This document shows, one piece after another, positions 18,187 to 26,332 of a stretch of 64,000 bases of DNA. Source of the stretch: Bacillota bacterium (GTDB lineage: Bacteria > Bacillota > Clostridia > Lachnospirales > Lachnospiraceae); the NCBI GenBank assembly GCA_023392535.1, contig JAEVYY010000006.1:1-64000 (forward strand). The letters run 5' to 3'. Numbering within the stretch: the stretch's first letter is position 1; the number at the start of each line of letters is the position of its first letter. Made by a program: the position numbers and the translations under genes. The notes beneath the pieces were generated by a model. The model worked only from the letters and a program-made list of their open reading frames with translations, was not told the DNA's origin and did not search any database.

Positions 18187-18218
18187 CAAAAAAAGACCAG
18201 ACTTTTTTGTCTGATCTT
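18187..18218 (-). terminator. Terminator after the ImmA/IrrE gene
   Basis: On the minus strand AAGATCAGAC pairs with GTCTGGTCTT (one G-T pair) and is followed by seven T residues, 18 bp after the ImmA stop codon. It separates this operon from the recombinase trio downstream. Confidence 0.75.
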
Positions 18219-18235
18219 CTTTCACGCAAATTTTA

Positions 18236-19426
18236 TTACGGATTATTATTCCGCAACTGTAATATCGGAACTACCTTTTCCTCCACTCGTAAGGTATCCG
18301 AGTGTAAATGAAGAAGATCCTCTATATCGTCAGAATATAAATTCACCCCATTATACCGAAATACTTCCAATATTTCCTTTGCTGTTAACACATTCTGCTC
18401 GATTAATAAATCAATTGCCCCCTGAAATATATTTTCATTTAAAGAATAAGATACATCTCCTGGTTCCTTTTGTCTCCATCCATTTTTTGAAACTTGACGC
18501 ATCATATACTGATACTGATTATCTGATATAACTCCCAATTGATGAGCCCTATACATCATAGCTTGAATTGAAACTTTCCATTTTTTTTTCATAAACTGAT
18601 AATACTGCAAGTCCGTTGGATATGCCGCAACATCTTTTTTAAAACTATTTCTTGGTAATAATAAGGCGCTTGCAAACATATTGGCCTGTCTTTCTCGGGC
18701 TTTAAATTCATCCTTAGTTATTGCCTCAAGATCTTCACTCCATGGATGCAGTAATATATGCCCCAATTCATGAGCCATATCAAACCGTATTCTTCCTTCG
18801 GGTCTGCTTCCTAGTGCAACAGCAATAAAATAAATATTTTTCCCTTCTACTATTGTTCTTTGACTAAAAGCATCTATTTTATCTTCATTTGTATTAAAAC
18901 CAGTAACAATAATACCATTCTTCTCTAAAAGATATTGCAAATCTTTAATTGGCTCGTCACCAATTCCCCAATATTCTCTGACCTGTTGAGCAATACCCTC
19001 TATTTCTTTTATTGCTTCCTCACTTTCACATTCAAAAACATCATCATAGCCTTCAAAATCAACACTAGGTAAATTCATTATCGGAAAAGAAATGTATTCT
19101 AATAAGATCTCATACATTTTCGCCACATATTCTAGCTTTATACTTTGTGCTGTCCTGTCTTTCTTATTGGCACTGGCAAGAGAACGAAAATATGTTGTTT
19201 CTGTTTTTGCTACATAATTATCTGTTTGAAAGAAATAATCATAAGGAAATTTTAATTCTGCCGCTAAAAGCCTGACTCTCATGTGATCTGGCACATTGTT
19301 ACCATTTTCATATAAAGAGATTGATTGTTTACTTATTTCTGTCCTTTTGGCTAGCTCTGTAAGCGTCAATCCTCTATACATTCTGGCATTTTTTAATCTT
19401 TCACCGTAAAATTTCTTTTCTATCAT
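18236..19426 (-). CDS. XRE regulator fused to an ImmA/IrrE metallopeptidase
   Basis: 396-aa protein with an N-terminal XRE helix-turn-helix (LTELAKRTEISKQSISLYE, about 19-38) and a central zinc metallopeptidase with HELGH (about 216-220) of the ImmA/IrrE family. This fusion is common in prophages and conjugative elements, where the protease cleaves a repressor or responds to DNA damage. GGAGATG precedes the ATG. It is co-transcribed behind the 248-aa gene. Both are AT-rich compared with the recombinases and lysis genes on either side, which suggests a separately acquired cassette within the prophage. Confidence 0.87.
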   Translation of the reverse strand: MIEKKFYGERLKNARMYRGLTLTELAKRTEISKQSISLYENGNNVPDHMRVRLLAAELKFPYDYFFQTDNYVAKTETTYFRSLASANKKDRTAQSIKLEYVAKMYEILLEYISFPIMNLPSVDFEGYDDVFECESEEAIKEIEGIAQQVREYWGIGDEPIKDLQYLLEKNGIIVTGFNTNEDKIDAFSQRTIVEGKNIYFIAVALGSRPEGRIRFDMAHELGHILLHPWSEDLEAITKDEFKARERQANMFASALLLPRNSFKKDVAAYPTDLQYYQFMKKKWKVSIQAMMYRAHQLGVISDNQYQYMMRQVSKNGWRQKEPGDVSYSLNENIFQGAIDLLIEQNVLTAKEILEVFRYNGVNLYSDDIEDLLHLHSDTLRVEEKVVPILQLRNNNP

Positions 19427-19452
19427 TTTTGCATCTCCTGAACTTAATATTT

Positions 19453-20199
19453 TCAGGCCTTTTTCTCTACCTCACGAAGTTTTGGCTTCAATCCACTCTT
19501 AATAGCCACTAAGCCTTGCTTATTTTCTTTATTTTCTTCGTCAGTCTCTTCTGCAGGCCCAACATCTGTCAGCCGAGCAAAATCCGGCTTTATGTATTGC
19601 ATAAGAGATGTCTCATCTACAACATTAAAGTCTTTATCCAGAAACTTTAATGTAATACTTTGAATTTCCCCGTGATCTGCTTTATAAGCAACTATATAAT
19701 GCTTGTAATCTTCATTTTTATCAATTAGTCCTTGACTAATTGTTTCAAAATCTTCTTCTAAAACGTCCGTATCAAAAATAGTGATTCCAAAATCCTGTAA
19801 TGTCATCTGCCTTTGTTTTGCAATACAATCCCCGTTTTCTACAAACAGTACTGAATGTAAATAATGAGGATTTTCCCTATTTTTCTTTCTAGGTACAGTT
19901 AATAGTGTTCCTTCCGTCATGATAGAATAAGTTATATGATTCTTTCGGTCAATAACCATTCTTCCTGACCATCCATATCTCTGAAACGGAATTAAATCTA
20001 TTTCATCTTTTACCACATGATTTCTGAGATTGGTATTAATATTATCTCCTCTGAGAAGTATAATGGCATTATTAGTTTCACGATGATTTTCTCTTAAATA
20101 TTGTGTTTGGTCTTCTCCAATGGCTTTATCTATGCAATAAACAATTTTTCTAAGTAAACTTTCGTTAAGTAAGATGTGTGTATTTCGATGTTCGTCCAA
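19453..20199 (-). CDS. Uncharacterised partner of the ImmA/IrrE protein
   Basis: 248-aa soluble protein without signal peptide or membrane segment. It has an N-terminal helical part, a central beta-rich region (RYGWSGRMVIDRKNHITYSI) and a charged tail ending KPKLREVEKKA. It resembles, from memory, proteins annotated DUF5986 that often sit beside XRE/ImmA genes; this is not certain. It begins with TTG, supported by AGGAGG 8 nt upstream, and lies 26 bp before the ImmA gene in the same operon. A regulatory or toxin-antitoxin-like link is possible but unproven. Confidence 0.6.
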   Translation of the reverse strand: MDEHRNTHILLNESLLRKIVYCIDKAIGEDQTQYLRENHRETNNAIILLRGDNINTNLRNHVVKDEIDLIPFQRYGWSGRMVIDRKNHITYSIMTEGTLLTVPRKKNRENPHYLHSVLFVENGDCIAKQRQMTLQDFGITIFDTDVLEEDFETISQGLIDKNEDYKHYIVAYKADHGEIQSITLKFLDKDFNVVDETSLMQYIKPDFARLTDVGPAEETDEENKENKQGLVAIKSGLKPKLREVEKKA

Positions 20200-20290
20200 T
20201 AAAGTTTCCTCCTATGTTTATTATGTATTGTATTTTTACATAAATACATTGTTTTGTCAAGTATGTTTTATTACAATTCATTTTTTGTCT

Positions 20291-20318
20291 AATGGAGAAA
20301 GCAAGAACTTTCTCCATT
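20291..20318. repeat. Perfect 11-bp hairpin at the end of the amidase gene
   Basis: AATGGAGAAAG and its exact complement flank a 6-nt loop and touch the amidase stop codon. The T-run (ATTTTT) is on the plus-strand side, so it is not a textbook terminator for the amidase; it may stabilise the mRNA end. Confidence 0.55.
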
Positions 20319-21085
20319 CAGATTTTTATAGTGTAATCCAAGTAAATCCACCCGTCCCGGTTCTTCTTATAGGACTTCAACAGTCCCCATTTTGCGGCTC
20401 CCTGCCCCGCAGATTCCGCTACGATGGTAAAGACGCCAATTCCTGTAAAACCCGGCTGTTTTCCGTAATTTGTTCCGGGACCTTTGCGGATATGCAAATT
20501 TGGGATCGACACCTTTACCCCATAGGAGTCAAAAGGCAGGCTTCCTATAAACTGTACATACTTCTTTTTATAGGGAGAATCAATCTCATTATCACCAGAA
20601 CCACCGCTCTGAATCTGCCGCTTGAGCTCTTCCCACATGCCCTTCGCCCGGATTTGTGACGGGCAATTCTTGGCACACACATCATAGTGCTGTAATACCC
20701 GTTCAGCCGGAATCCTAGTTTCTTCCATCAACTGACGAACAAATGCCACAGTATTTGCAAACGCCTTATTAAAATAATACCCTGCCTGCATACACATTTC
20801 CACGCCGATACTATTCTTGTTGTTCACGGTTCCAAACAGCCGCCCGCCATAATTTGCCCCTACATGCCAGCACCCATGGTCATTGGAAGCTGCCTGGTAC
20901 ACTGTGTCACCATCATCCATATAATAATGGACGGAGGTGCTTAAGTTCCTATTAAACTGTGCTTTGGCATGAGACAGGGCATCTGCTCCGGCACGGAAAT
21001 TGTCAGTATTGTGGATTACGATATACTGCGGATTATTTCTGCTGTAAGTGTTATTAGATGACACATAACTCCTATTTACCTTCAT
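20318..21085 (-). CDS. Phage endolysin, N-acetylmuramoyl-L-alanine amidase
   Basis: 255-aa lysin: an N-terminal Amidase_2 domain with zinc ligands in IVIHNTDN and HYDVCAKNCP plus the HGCWHVG segment, then a linker (GGSGDNE) and a C-terminal bacterial SH3-like domain (NLHIRKGPGTNYG) that binds the wall. It cleaves the amide bond between muramic acid and the stem peptide. Its start overlaps the holin gene by 14 bp. This is a standard lysis cassette order (holin, then lysin) and marks the late end of a prophage. Confidence 0.9.
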   Translation of the reverse strand: MKVNRSYVSSNNTYSRNNPQYIVIHNTDNFRAGADALSHAKAQFNRNLSTSVHYYMDDGDTVYQAASNDHGCWHVGANYGGRLFGTVNNKNSIGVEMCMQAGYYFNKAFANTVAFVRQLMEETRIPAERVLQHYDVCAKNCPSQIRAKGMWEELKRQIQSGGSGDNEIDSPYKKKYVQFIGSLPFDSYGVKVSIPNLHIRKGPGTNYGKQPGFTGIGVFTIVAESAGQGAAKWGLLKSYKKNRDGWIYLDYTIKI

Positions 21086-21485
21086 GGTCTTCTTTCTCCT
21101 TCAACTGCTCCAGAACATCCTTCATCTTCTTAGGAATGGGAAGTCCAATCAAAGCGGCATTTTCCAAAATAGAAATCCCCTCATTGGACAGATAGAAGAA
21201 AATCATGGTTGTCCGCAGGACGCTTCCGTTCTGAATCACATAACTGTCAATGATATGTGCCACCGCCACCAGTGAAAAAATCACCACCTTCTTGAAAATC
21301 CCACGGAAACCAATCTGACTGGAAAGTTCCTTATTCAAAATCCCAACCATCACTCCGGTCATATAATCCACTACAACAAAAACAATCAATGCATACAAAA
21401 ACCCGTCAAAACCGCCCAGTACTGCTCCAAGTGAGCCGCCCATGGCGGCAAAAACATACTGCATCGTGTTTGCAACATCCTTCAT
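21072..21485 (-). CDS. Phage holin family protein
   Basis: 137-aa protein with hydrophobic segments near residues 10-30, 30-50, 67-85 and 90-108 and a charged C-terminus ending KEKEDHEGK. The pattern DYMTGVMVGILNKELSSQIGFRG is typical of the Cp-1-like/holin_4 family of Firmicute phages. AAAGGAGGG is present upstream. It would form membrane lesions that release the amidase encoded directly downstream. Confidence 0.87.
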   Translation of the reverse strand: MKDVANTMQYVFAAMGGSLGAVLGGFDGFLYALIVFVVVDYMTGVMVGILNKELSSQIGFRGIFKKVVIFSLVAVAHIIDSYVIQNGSVLRTTMIFFYLSNEGISILENAALIGLPIPKKMKDVLEQLKEKEDHEGK

Positions 21486-21514
21486 CGTATTGCCCTCCTT
21501 TTATTTTTCTGCGC

Positions 21515-21538
21515 AAAAAAGGCAGCCCGAAAGCTGCC
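21515..21538 (-). terminator. Terminator between tail gene and holin
   Basis: On the minus strand GGCAGC pairs with GCTGCC around a 6-nt loop, followed by six T residues, 24 bp after the tail-gene stop. It isolates the lysis cassette from the tail genes. Confidence 0.75.
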
Positions 21539-21561
21539 AATTACTGTGTAATGACATATTT

Positions 21562-22953
21562 TCATTCCTGTGTCAATGTGTACGTTATCTTCATGGTTTT
21601 ATCTACTGTCTTCACCACTGCCGAAGACAGATTATTAATAGATGCCAGATAAGGTGTCAGCAGGTACATGGTCCGGTATTCGGAACCGTAGCTTCCACCC
21701 CAGCCCAGCAGGAAGTTTTTGTACTGGAACAGTGGCGTTACCGCATCATTCAGCCTCGCGCTCCCCTGGGTTTGGATAACCTTGTCATCAATCGTAATCT
21801 GGAAATCACCTCCTATAATCAAATTACCAATCAGAATCATATAAACCTCACAGGTCCCTTTGTCACAAAGCGGTTTCCATTTGGAAGTGAACCATAAATT
21901 AATCAATGTTACATCAGAAGAATTCGCCGTATTAATCTTATATACACCTTCTTTATTATCTGCCATAACATACAGATATCCCTTCCGCATACAGCATTTC
22001 AAAACCCGTTCCGGGTAAGAACCGCTCTCGTCCCGGTTTCCCACATCTATGAGCATTGCATTGGAAAGTATCCATTCCCCCTCCGTTATGGAATAATCAG
22101 TCTTTGAGATTTTTACCCACACTATGGCAGCATTGCCGGAGGAATTTCCCTCATTGGAAAATCCGTACCAGTAGCCATCCGCACCATCTAAAAATTCTCC
22201 ATAGAGCGTATACTTTCCTAAAAAACGGAAAGTGGTGGTCTGGATTACTTGATCCTCTAATACCGTATAAGTCGTATCATCCAGTTTCTCGTTCAGTTTG
22301 ATACTGAAAATGGGGACACGGACTTTACGGATCCGAACAGCAGAATCCTGATAAGTAATCGAGTAAAGCAGGTCATTCTCAAAATCCACTTCCACAGTTT
22401 CAAACAGCACTAACTGCTTTTCATTGGACAGACTGCCGATATCCACACTCTTTAACTGCAAAAAGGTAGCGCTGTCATCTATCAGGCTTCCATAGGCATT
22501 TGTCCCGCCCTGCGCACTGGTCAATGCTGCTGCCGCTATGGTTCCATTCCCCTGGCTTGGTGTGAATTCCCATACGAACTTATAACCATTCTCCAGCGTC
22601 TTACTCTCCGTCAGATTCAAACTTCCCCTTGCCACATTTGCCGTGGAATTCACTTTGTTGGAAGCATAGGAAACCGGCAGATTATCCGATGAGGAATAGA
22701 TATTATCTGCCTTCTCGTCCAGTGCTTTGGAAAACAGCAGAATTCCTCCAATCATATTTGGACAGATGGGAAGTAATCCTTTATTCCATTCAATCCCGTC
22801 AATGCTGGCTGCTGCCTCATAAAAAACACCCAGCGGATTCAAACCAAAGATGTGATTCACGGCATTGGTAATCATGTTTTCCTCTGCTACTGTTTCCACT
22901 TCCCCGGTATATACATTCGTAAGTTCCAATGTCATCGTTCCTTTTAACTTCAT
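21562..22953 (-). CDS. Phage tail-associated protein
   Basis: 463-aa protein beginning MKLKGTMTLELTNVYTGEVE with AAGGAGGT just upstream; the frame is open 15 codons earlier but without a site. It is rich in beta-strand-like sequence with many Thr/Ser/Gly residues. The N-terminal block (ENMITNAVNHIFGLNPLG) matches proteins that follow tail or baseplate genes in Firmicute siphophages, and is probably a tail-tip or receptor-facing component. It sits between a tail protein and the lysis cassette. The exact role is not known. Confidence 0.65.
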   Translation of the reverse strand: MKLKGTMTLELTNVYTGEVETVAEENMITNAVNHIFGLNPLGVFYEAAASIDGIEWNKGLLPICPNMIGGILLFSKALDEKADNIYSSSDNLPVSYASNKVNSTANVARGSLNLTESKTLENGYKFVWEFTPSQGNGTIAAAALTSAQGGTNAYGSLIDDSATFLQLKSVDIGSLSNEKQLVLFETVEVDFENDLLYSITYQDSAVRIRKVRVPIFSIKLNEKLDDTTYTVLEDQVIQTTTFRFLGKYTLYGEFLDGADGYWYGFSNEGNSSGNAAIVWVKISKTDYSITEGEWILSNAMLIDVGNRDESGSYPERVLKCCMRKGYLYVMADNKEGVYKINTANSSDVTLINLWFTSKWKPLCDKGTCEVYMILIGNLIIGGDFQITIDDKVIQTQGSARLNDAVTPLFQYKNFLLGWGGSYGSEYRTMYLLTPYLASINNLSSAVVKTVDKTMKITYTLTQE

Positions 22954-22963
22954 TACAACCTCC

Positions 22964-24598
22964 TTAACTGGTATCCACTGGTAAGCCAAATGCGCCAATG
23001 GAAATCCTGCCCATACTATCAGCCATCTGCCACTGTATCAATTCCATAGTCTCTATGCCGATGGACTCAGTAAAATTTTTGACTATAAGCCCTGCTCCAA
23101 GCCGGAATGCAGAAATGGTTTCCTCAATCGTAATCTTTCCGTCCCAGGCCAAAGCCGCCGCCATGCCCTGTCCGCTGATGGAAGCGATGCAGCCACCCGT
23201 TTCTATGTTTCCGCTTCCGCCTTCCATTCTCAGATACACATTAAACGTATTTGTGAAGTTTGGAATCAGATTTTCGATTGGGTAGTACAATGGCAGTACA
23301 TGATTTCCGCTTCCCCAGTTCTCTACCGGATAATGAGTTAGAATTTCTTCATCGTTAAATTCATACTTCACAAATGCCACAGCTTTCCCGTCTGCTGAAA
23401 ACGTGACCGGCAGTTCTACATTTACGGATATATCTTGAGTGGTTTCCATTCCATCTTCCCCCTGTGCTGGAATGGGAACCACAATGGTACCTGCTGCCGT
23501 TCCGGTCTGCTCCTTGATATCCGCTGTTACATCTACCAGAACTATGGCAAAAAACTGCACATGGGTTTCCTCCGCCGCCGCAAATTCAATGCTAATAATC
23601 TTCACATCCATATCATTCACCGTATACTTCGAAGCATTGGTAAAGGTATAGATTCCTATCTTCCCTGCTACAATCTGGTTCAGCAGTCCGGAAATGTTCT
23701 TGTCATTCTTAGACTTTGCCTGCGCCAATCTTGGGTTCTTTCCTACGCATTTCAGGGAGTGTTTTCCGTTGATTTTTACCTGATATCCGGTGACGCAGGC
23801 TAACTGATTTTCATCTGCATGACCGCCTGTGAACACCAGCACATCTCCCAAATCCAGTGCCGGATTGCCGATGGTATCTGAATCAAAAGGTACATAACGG
23901 ATAATAGACAAATCTGTAAGTATATTTTCAAGCAGTGTCTTTCTTGTTTCTTCCAATCCAAACTGCAAAAGCGGATTTATGCCAAGGTTCATAGTTAAAC
24001 CATCATCCGGTTCCAATGCGTAATACTCGGAAATCTGTGTCTTGATATTGGTGGAACTAATGGCGGTATACCGGGTAATAAAATCCGAGAAGCTGCTGGA
24101 AAACCGATGCCTGTCAGAAAACGTCATCATGGGCTGATTCCCATATTTGCGAAGCTCCAGCTTTCCTTCCCGGTTGATGCAGAAAAAACCGCCAAGCACC
24201 TGTCCCACATAGAACAGTACATCCCTGTATGTTTCAATGTCATTATCCGTATAAACTGACAGCAGCTCTGAGCCATTGGGCATGGCTTCTATTTCTGCCT
24301 GGGTGTGCGCCAGTTCCACGTTACATGCTTTACAGCACAAAGCCAGGAACGCATAGGCATTTCCTGCCGTTTCAAACCCATTGAAGCTTTTCTCAAACCG
24401 GAGCATATAATCATATGCCTTGATTTCCAGACAGCGTATGGTGCGGTTTGCCTCACTGATTTCAAAGATTCCCATAGGGACTTCCTCGTACACACCATCG
24501 TACACTTCCAGGTGAAAACTCACTCTGATTTCCGCCTCCTCCAAAGTATAGCGGTCAATCCCGGAAAGCAGTGTGATTCCCAGTTCCGCAGCATACAC
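22964..24598 (-). CDS. Phage tail protein, 5'-truncated
   Basis: 544 codons from a GTG that has no ribosome site. The protein-like frame continues upstream of it (YFCQLTSQCCGSTEIEIGTV) to about 24650 and then runs into a terminator and a stop, so the true N-terminus is missing. The early part (FHLEVYDGVYEEVPMGIFEI) and later beta-rich modules resemble siphophage tail or baseplate hub proteins. It is followed 10 bp later by the next tail gene. I read it as the surviving 3' part of a late gene cut by a deletion that removed the head and upstream tail genes. Confidence 0.65.
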   Translation of the reverse strand: MYAAELGITLLSGIDRYTLEEAEIRVSFHLEVYDGVYEEVPMGIFEISEANRTIRCLEIKAYDYMLRFEKSFNGFETAGNAYAFLALCCKACNVELAHTQAEIEAMPNGSELLSVYTDNDIETYRDVLFYVGQVLGGFFCINREGKLELRKYGNQPMMTFSDRHRFSSSFSDFITRYTAISSTNIKTQISEYYALEPDDGLTMNLGINPLLQFGLEETRKTLLENILTDLSIIRYVPFDSDTIGNPALDLGDVLVFTGGHADENQLACVTGYQVKINGKHSLKCVGKNPRLAQAKSKNDKNISGLLNQIVAGKIGIYTFTNASKYTVNDMDVKIISIEFAAAEETHVQFFAIVLVDVTADIKEQTGTAAGTIVVPIPAQGEDGMETTQDISVNVELPVTFSADGKAVAFVKYEFNDEEILTHYPVENWGSGNHVLPLYYPIENLIPNFTNTFNVYLRMEGGSGNIETGGCIASISGQGMAAALAWDGKITIEETISAFRLGAGLIVKNFTESIGIETMELIQWQMADSMGRISIGAFGLPVDTS

Positions 24599-24701
24599 CG
24601 TTCCAATTTCTATCTCGGTACTTCCGCAACATTGGCTTGTTAATTGACAAAAATATCTTTTGTTGGTATTGGTATTTTGAATTTTATAGACAAAGTCAGA
24701 T

Positions 24702-24748
24702 AAAAAAATCCCCTGCTGCCTGTTAAATATTAAGCTGACAGTGGGGAT
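24702..24748 (-). terminator. Terminator after the HARE-HTH gene
   Basis: On the minus strand ATCCCC and GGGGAT, with extra CTG/CAG pairing, close a hairpin followed by seven T residues, 36 bp after the stop of the upstream gene. The open frame of the truncated tail gene runs through it, which marks a junction. Confidence 0.7.
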
Positions 24749-24783
24749 ATATAATTTGAATTAGAATTGTTATTGTCAGAAAT

Positions 24784-25722
24784 TCAAGACAGGATTCCGC
24801 ATTTTAAAGCATACTGGCACATCTGCTCTTCTTCGGTGTAGGTTTCATCATATTTACTCTTAATCTTTCCTACTTTGATATCTTCCATTAAGTCTTGCAG
24901 GAATTCCTTAAAATCCGGGTTGCTGTCGACCAGACGGTTAATGGTATCCCAATCAAGGGATTCCTTTTCCTTTGCAGAGAACAGGATCTCACTTTGCATG
25001 AAATGTTCTGCATCCAACCGGATTACTCCAATCCCGAATGCATTGTTTAAACGGCGCATTTCATCCATTAATTCCGGGTTCTCCGTAATATGTAGTGCTA
25101 CCAGATAGCCTTCATGCGCCCAACTTGAATTGGAAACTGCCTGGAAATAATACTCCCGTAGGTTGGCAAGATTCACGTTGATTTTCATTTCAAAGGAATA
25201 CAATTTATAAGGATTCACTTTTAAAATATCAAATAGCTTAAGGGTATTTGGTGTATAAGATTCAAAAGGGAAGTGTACCCCTACAAGATCCGGGTGCAGC
25301 CATTTGTTCTTTCCACTCTTTTCACGCTTGGAAACTTCATGGTATATGGTTTTTGTGGAGCATTTAAAATGTTCATCGGAATTAACAAAACTGGAAAGCA
25401 GGATGTGTAAGTCCCGTTCTGCAAATTTCAGCTTCTTTCCCGCTCGTCCCTGCCTGTCCTCATACTCCTGTAATCCTGCCGTTTGACCTTTCAGGAAAAA
25501 CTTTGCGGGGCGTTTGCTTACCTGTTCAAATATCGTATCCAGGTTATTCTTAATGTCTACATATATTCTGGCTGACAGAGTGCGGATTGGGGTTTTGCCG
25601 GAAGATGACAGTTTCTCTAGTAAGCCATATCTGCCTGCCGCTTCCCACATTTCCTCTACGGAAAGTGGAATGTTTTCATGTTCTAATACTTCTTTTGCTA
25701 AATCTAAAAAGCTATAACCCAT
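24784..25722 (-). CDS. HARE-HTH protein with a probable PD-(D/E)XK nuclease domain
   Basis: 312-aa protein. Residues 1-70 (FLDLAKEVLEH ... TLSARIYVDI) form a HARE-HTH domain, a fold found in restriction endonucleases and DNA-modification readers. The C-terminal part has HPDLVGVHFPF followed by YSFEMKI, fitting the Asp and Glu-x-Lys of a PD-(D/E)XK nuclease core, as in COG2958-type proteins. GAAGGAGAAG precedes the ATG. It stands alone with its own terminator beside a divergent methyltransferase operon, so it may be a modification-dependent defence nuclease. The nuclease call is by eye. Confidence 0.6.
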   Translation of the reverse strand: MGYSFLDLAKEVLEHENIPLSVEEMWEAAGRYGLLEKLSSSGKTPIRTLSARIYVDIKNNLDTIFEQVSKRPAKFFLKGQTAGLQEYEDRQGRAGKKLKFAERDLHILLSSFVNSDEHFKCSTKTIYHEVSKREKSGKNKWLHPDLVGVHFPFESYTPNTLKLFDILKVNPYKLYSFEMKINVNLANLREYYFQAVSNSSWAHEGYLVALHITENPELMDEMRRLNNAFGIGVIRLDAEHFMQSEILFSAKEKESLDWDTINRLVDSNPDFKEFLQDLMEDIKVGKIKSKYDETYTEEEQMCQYALKCGILS

Positions 25723-25908
25723 AAGCCCTTCTCCTTCTATTGTATAAATTTTATAATTGTATCTGGGAAGTACGGATGAATATCCAATGAATATATGAAC
25801 TGCATAAAGATATAATTATTCTATTCTATTTTTATTAACTTTACAAGTGTTTAAAATATCAATAATAATTTTTAAAGTACATTTCCAATTTTAAAAAAAC
25901 TTATTCTT

Positions 25909-25969
25909 GCTGCCATATAGCAGCGTTTTCGAATTTTTTATTGCATTTTTGCAGCGACTATGTTATATT
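25909..25969 (+). promoter_or_regulatory. Promoter and putative controller-protein sites of the XRE/Dcm operon
   Basis: TTGCAT (25941-25946), a 17-bp spacer and TATATT (25964-25969) form a promoter. A palindrome GCTGC-6-GCAGC (25909-25924) ends 16 bp before the -35 box, and a further GCAGCG half-site (25951-25956) lies within the spacer. An upstream site plus a site within the promoter is the usual layout for R-M controller proteins that activate and then repress. Transcription would start near 25976, giving a leader of only about 14 nt. Confidence 0.5.
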
Positions 25970-25989
25970 AAATGGACAGAGGTGAGAGT

Positions 25990-26331
25990 ATGGACGAACT
26001 TAGAAGATATCTTCATTTTTTAAGAGAACAAAAACAAATGAGTTTAAAAGATGTTGCTAAAGAAACAAATATTGCAGACTCAACATTAAACCGAATTGAA
26101 AATGGTATGCAAAAAAGGATCTCCGCATACTATTTAAGATTATTAGCCCATTTATATGAAGCAGACACAATAACATTATATAAAATGGCTGGCTATTTAG
26201 ACGATTCAGATTTATGTTCCTATACACAAGTTTTCAAAGACTCATGCCATTTGACTCCAGAAGAAAAGGAAAATATTCAAAAACAAATTGACTTATTTAA
26301 CAAAAATCGTACAATAGGAAAAGAGGATTAA
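25990..26331 (+). CDS. XRE-family regulator, controller-protein-like
   Basis: 113-aa protein with an N-terminal XRE helix-turn-helix (MSLKDVAKETNIADSTLNRIE, about 17-37) and a helical tail. The start at 25990 is preferred over an upstream ATG (25972) because GAGGTGAG lies just before it and the predicted transcript begins near 25976. It ends one base before the methyltransferase start, so the two are coupled. The arrangement matches controller (C) proteins that time methyltransferase and nuclease expression in type II systems; this role is inferred. Confidence 0.82.
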   Translation: MDELRRYLHFLREQKQMSLKDVAKETNIADSTLNRIENGMQKRISAYYLRLLAHLYEADTITLYKMAGYLDDSDLCSYTQVFKDSCHLTPEEKENIQKQIDLFNKNRTIGKED

Positions 26332-26332
26332 C

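Noticed and set aside
20174..20659. Plus-strand frame across the amidase end
   Set aside because: Shadow of the amidase gene; no ribosome site and no protein-like features.
24598..24650. Normal start codon for the tail protein at 24598
   Set aside because: GTG without ribosome site, and recognisable tail-like sequence continues upstream; truncation explains it better.
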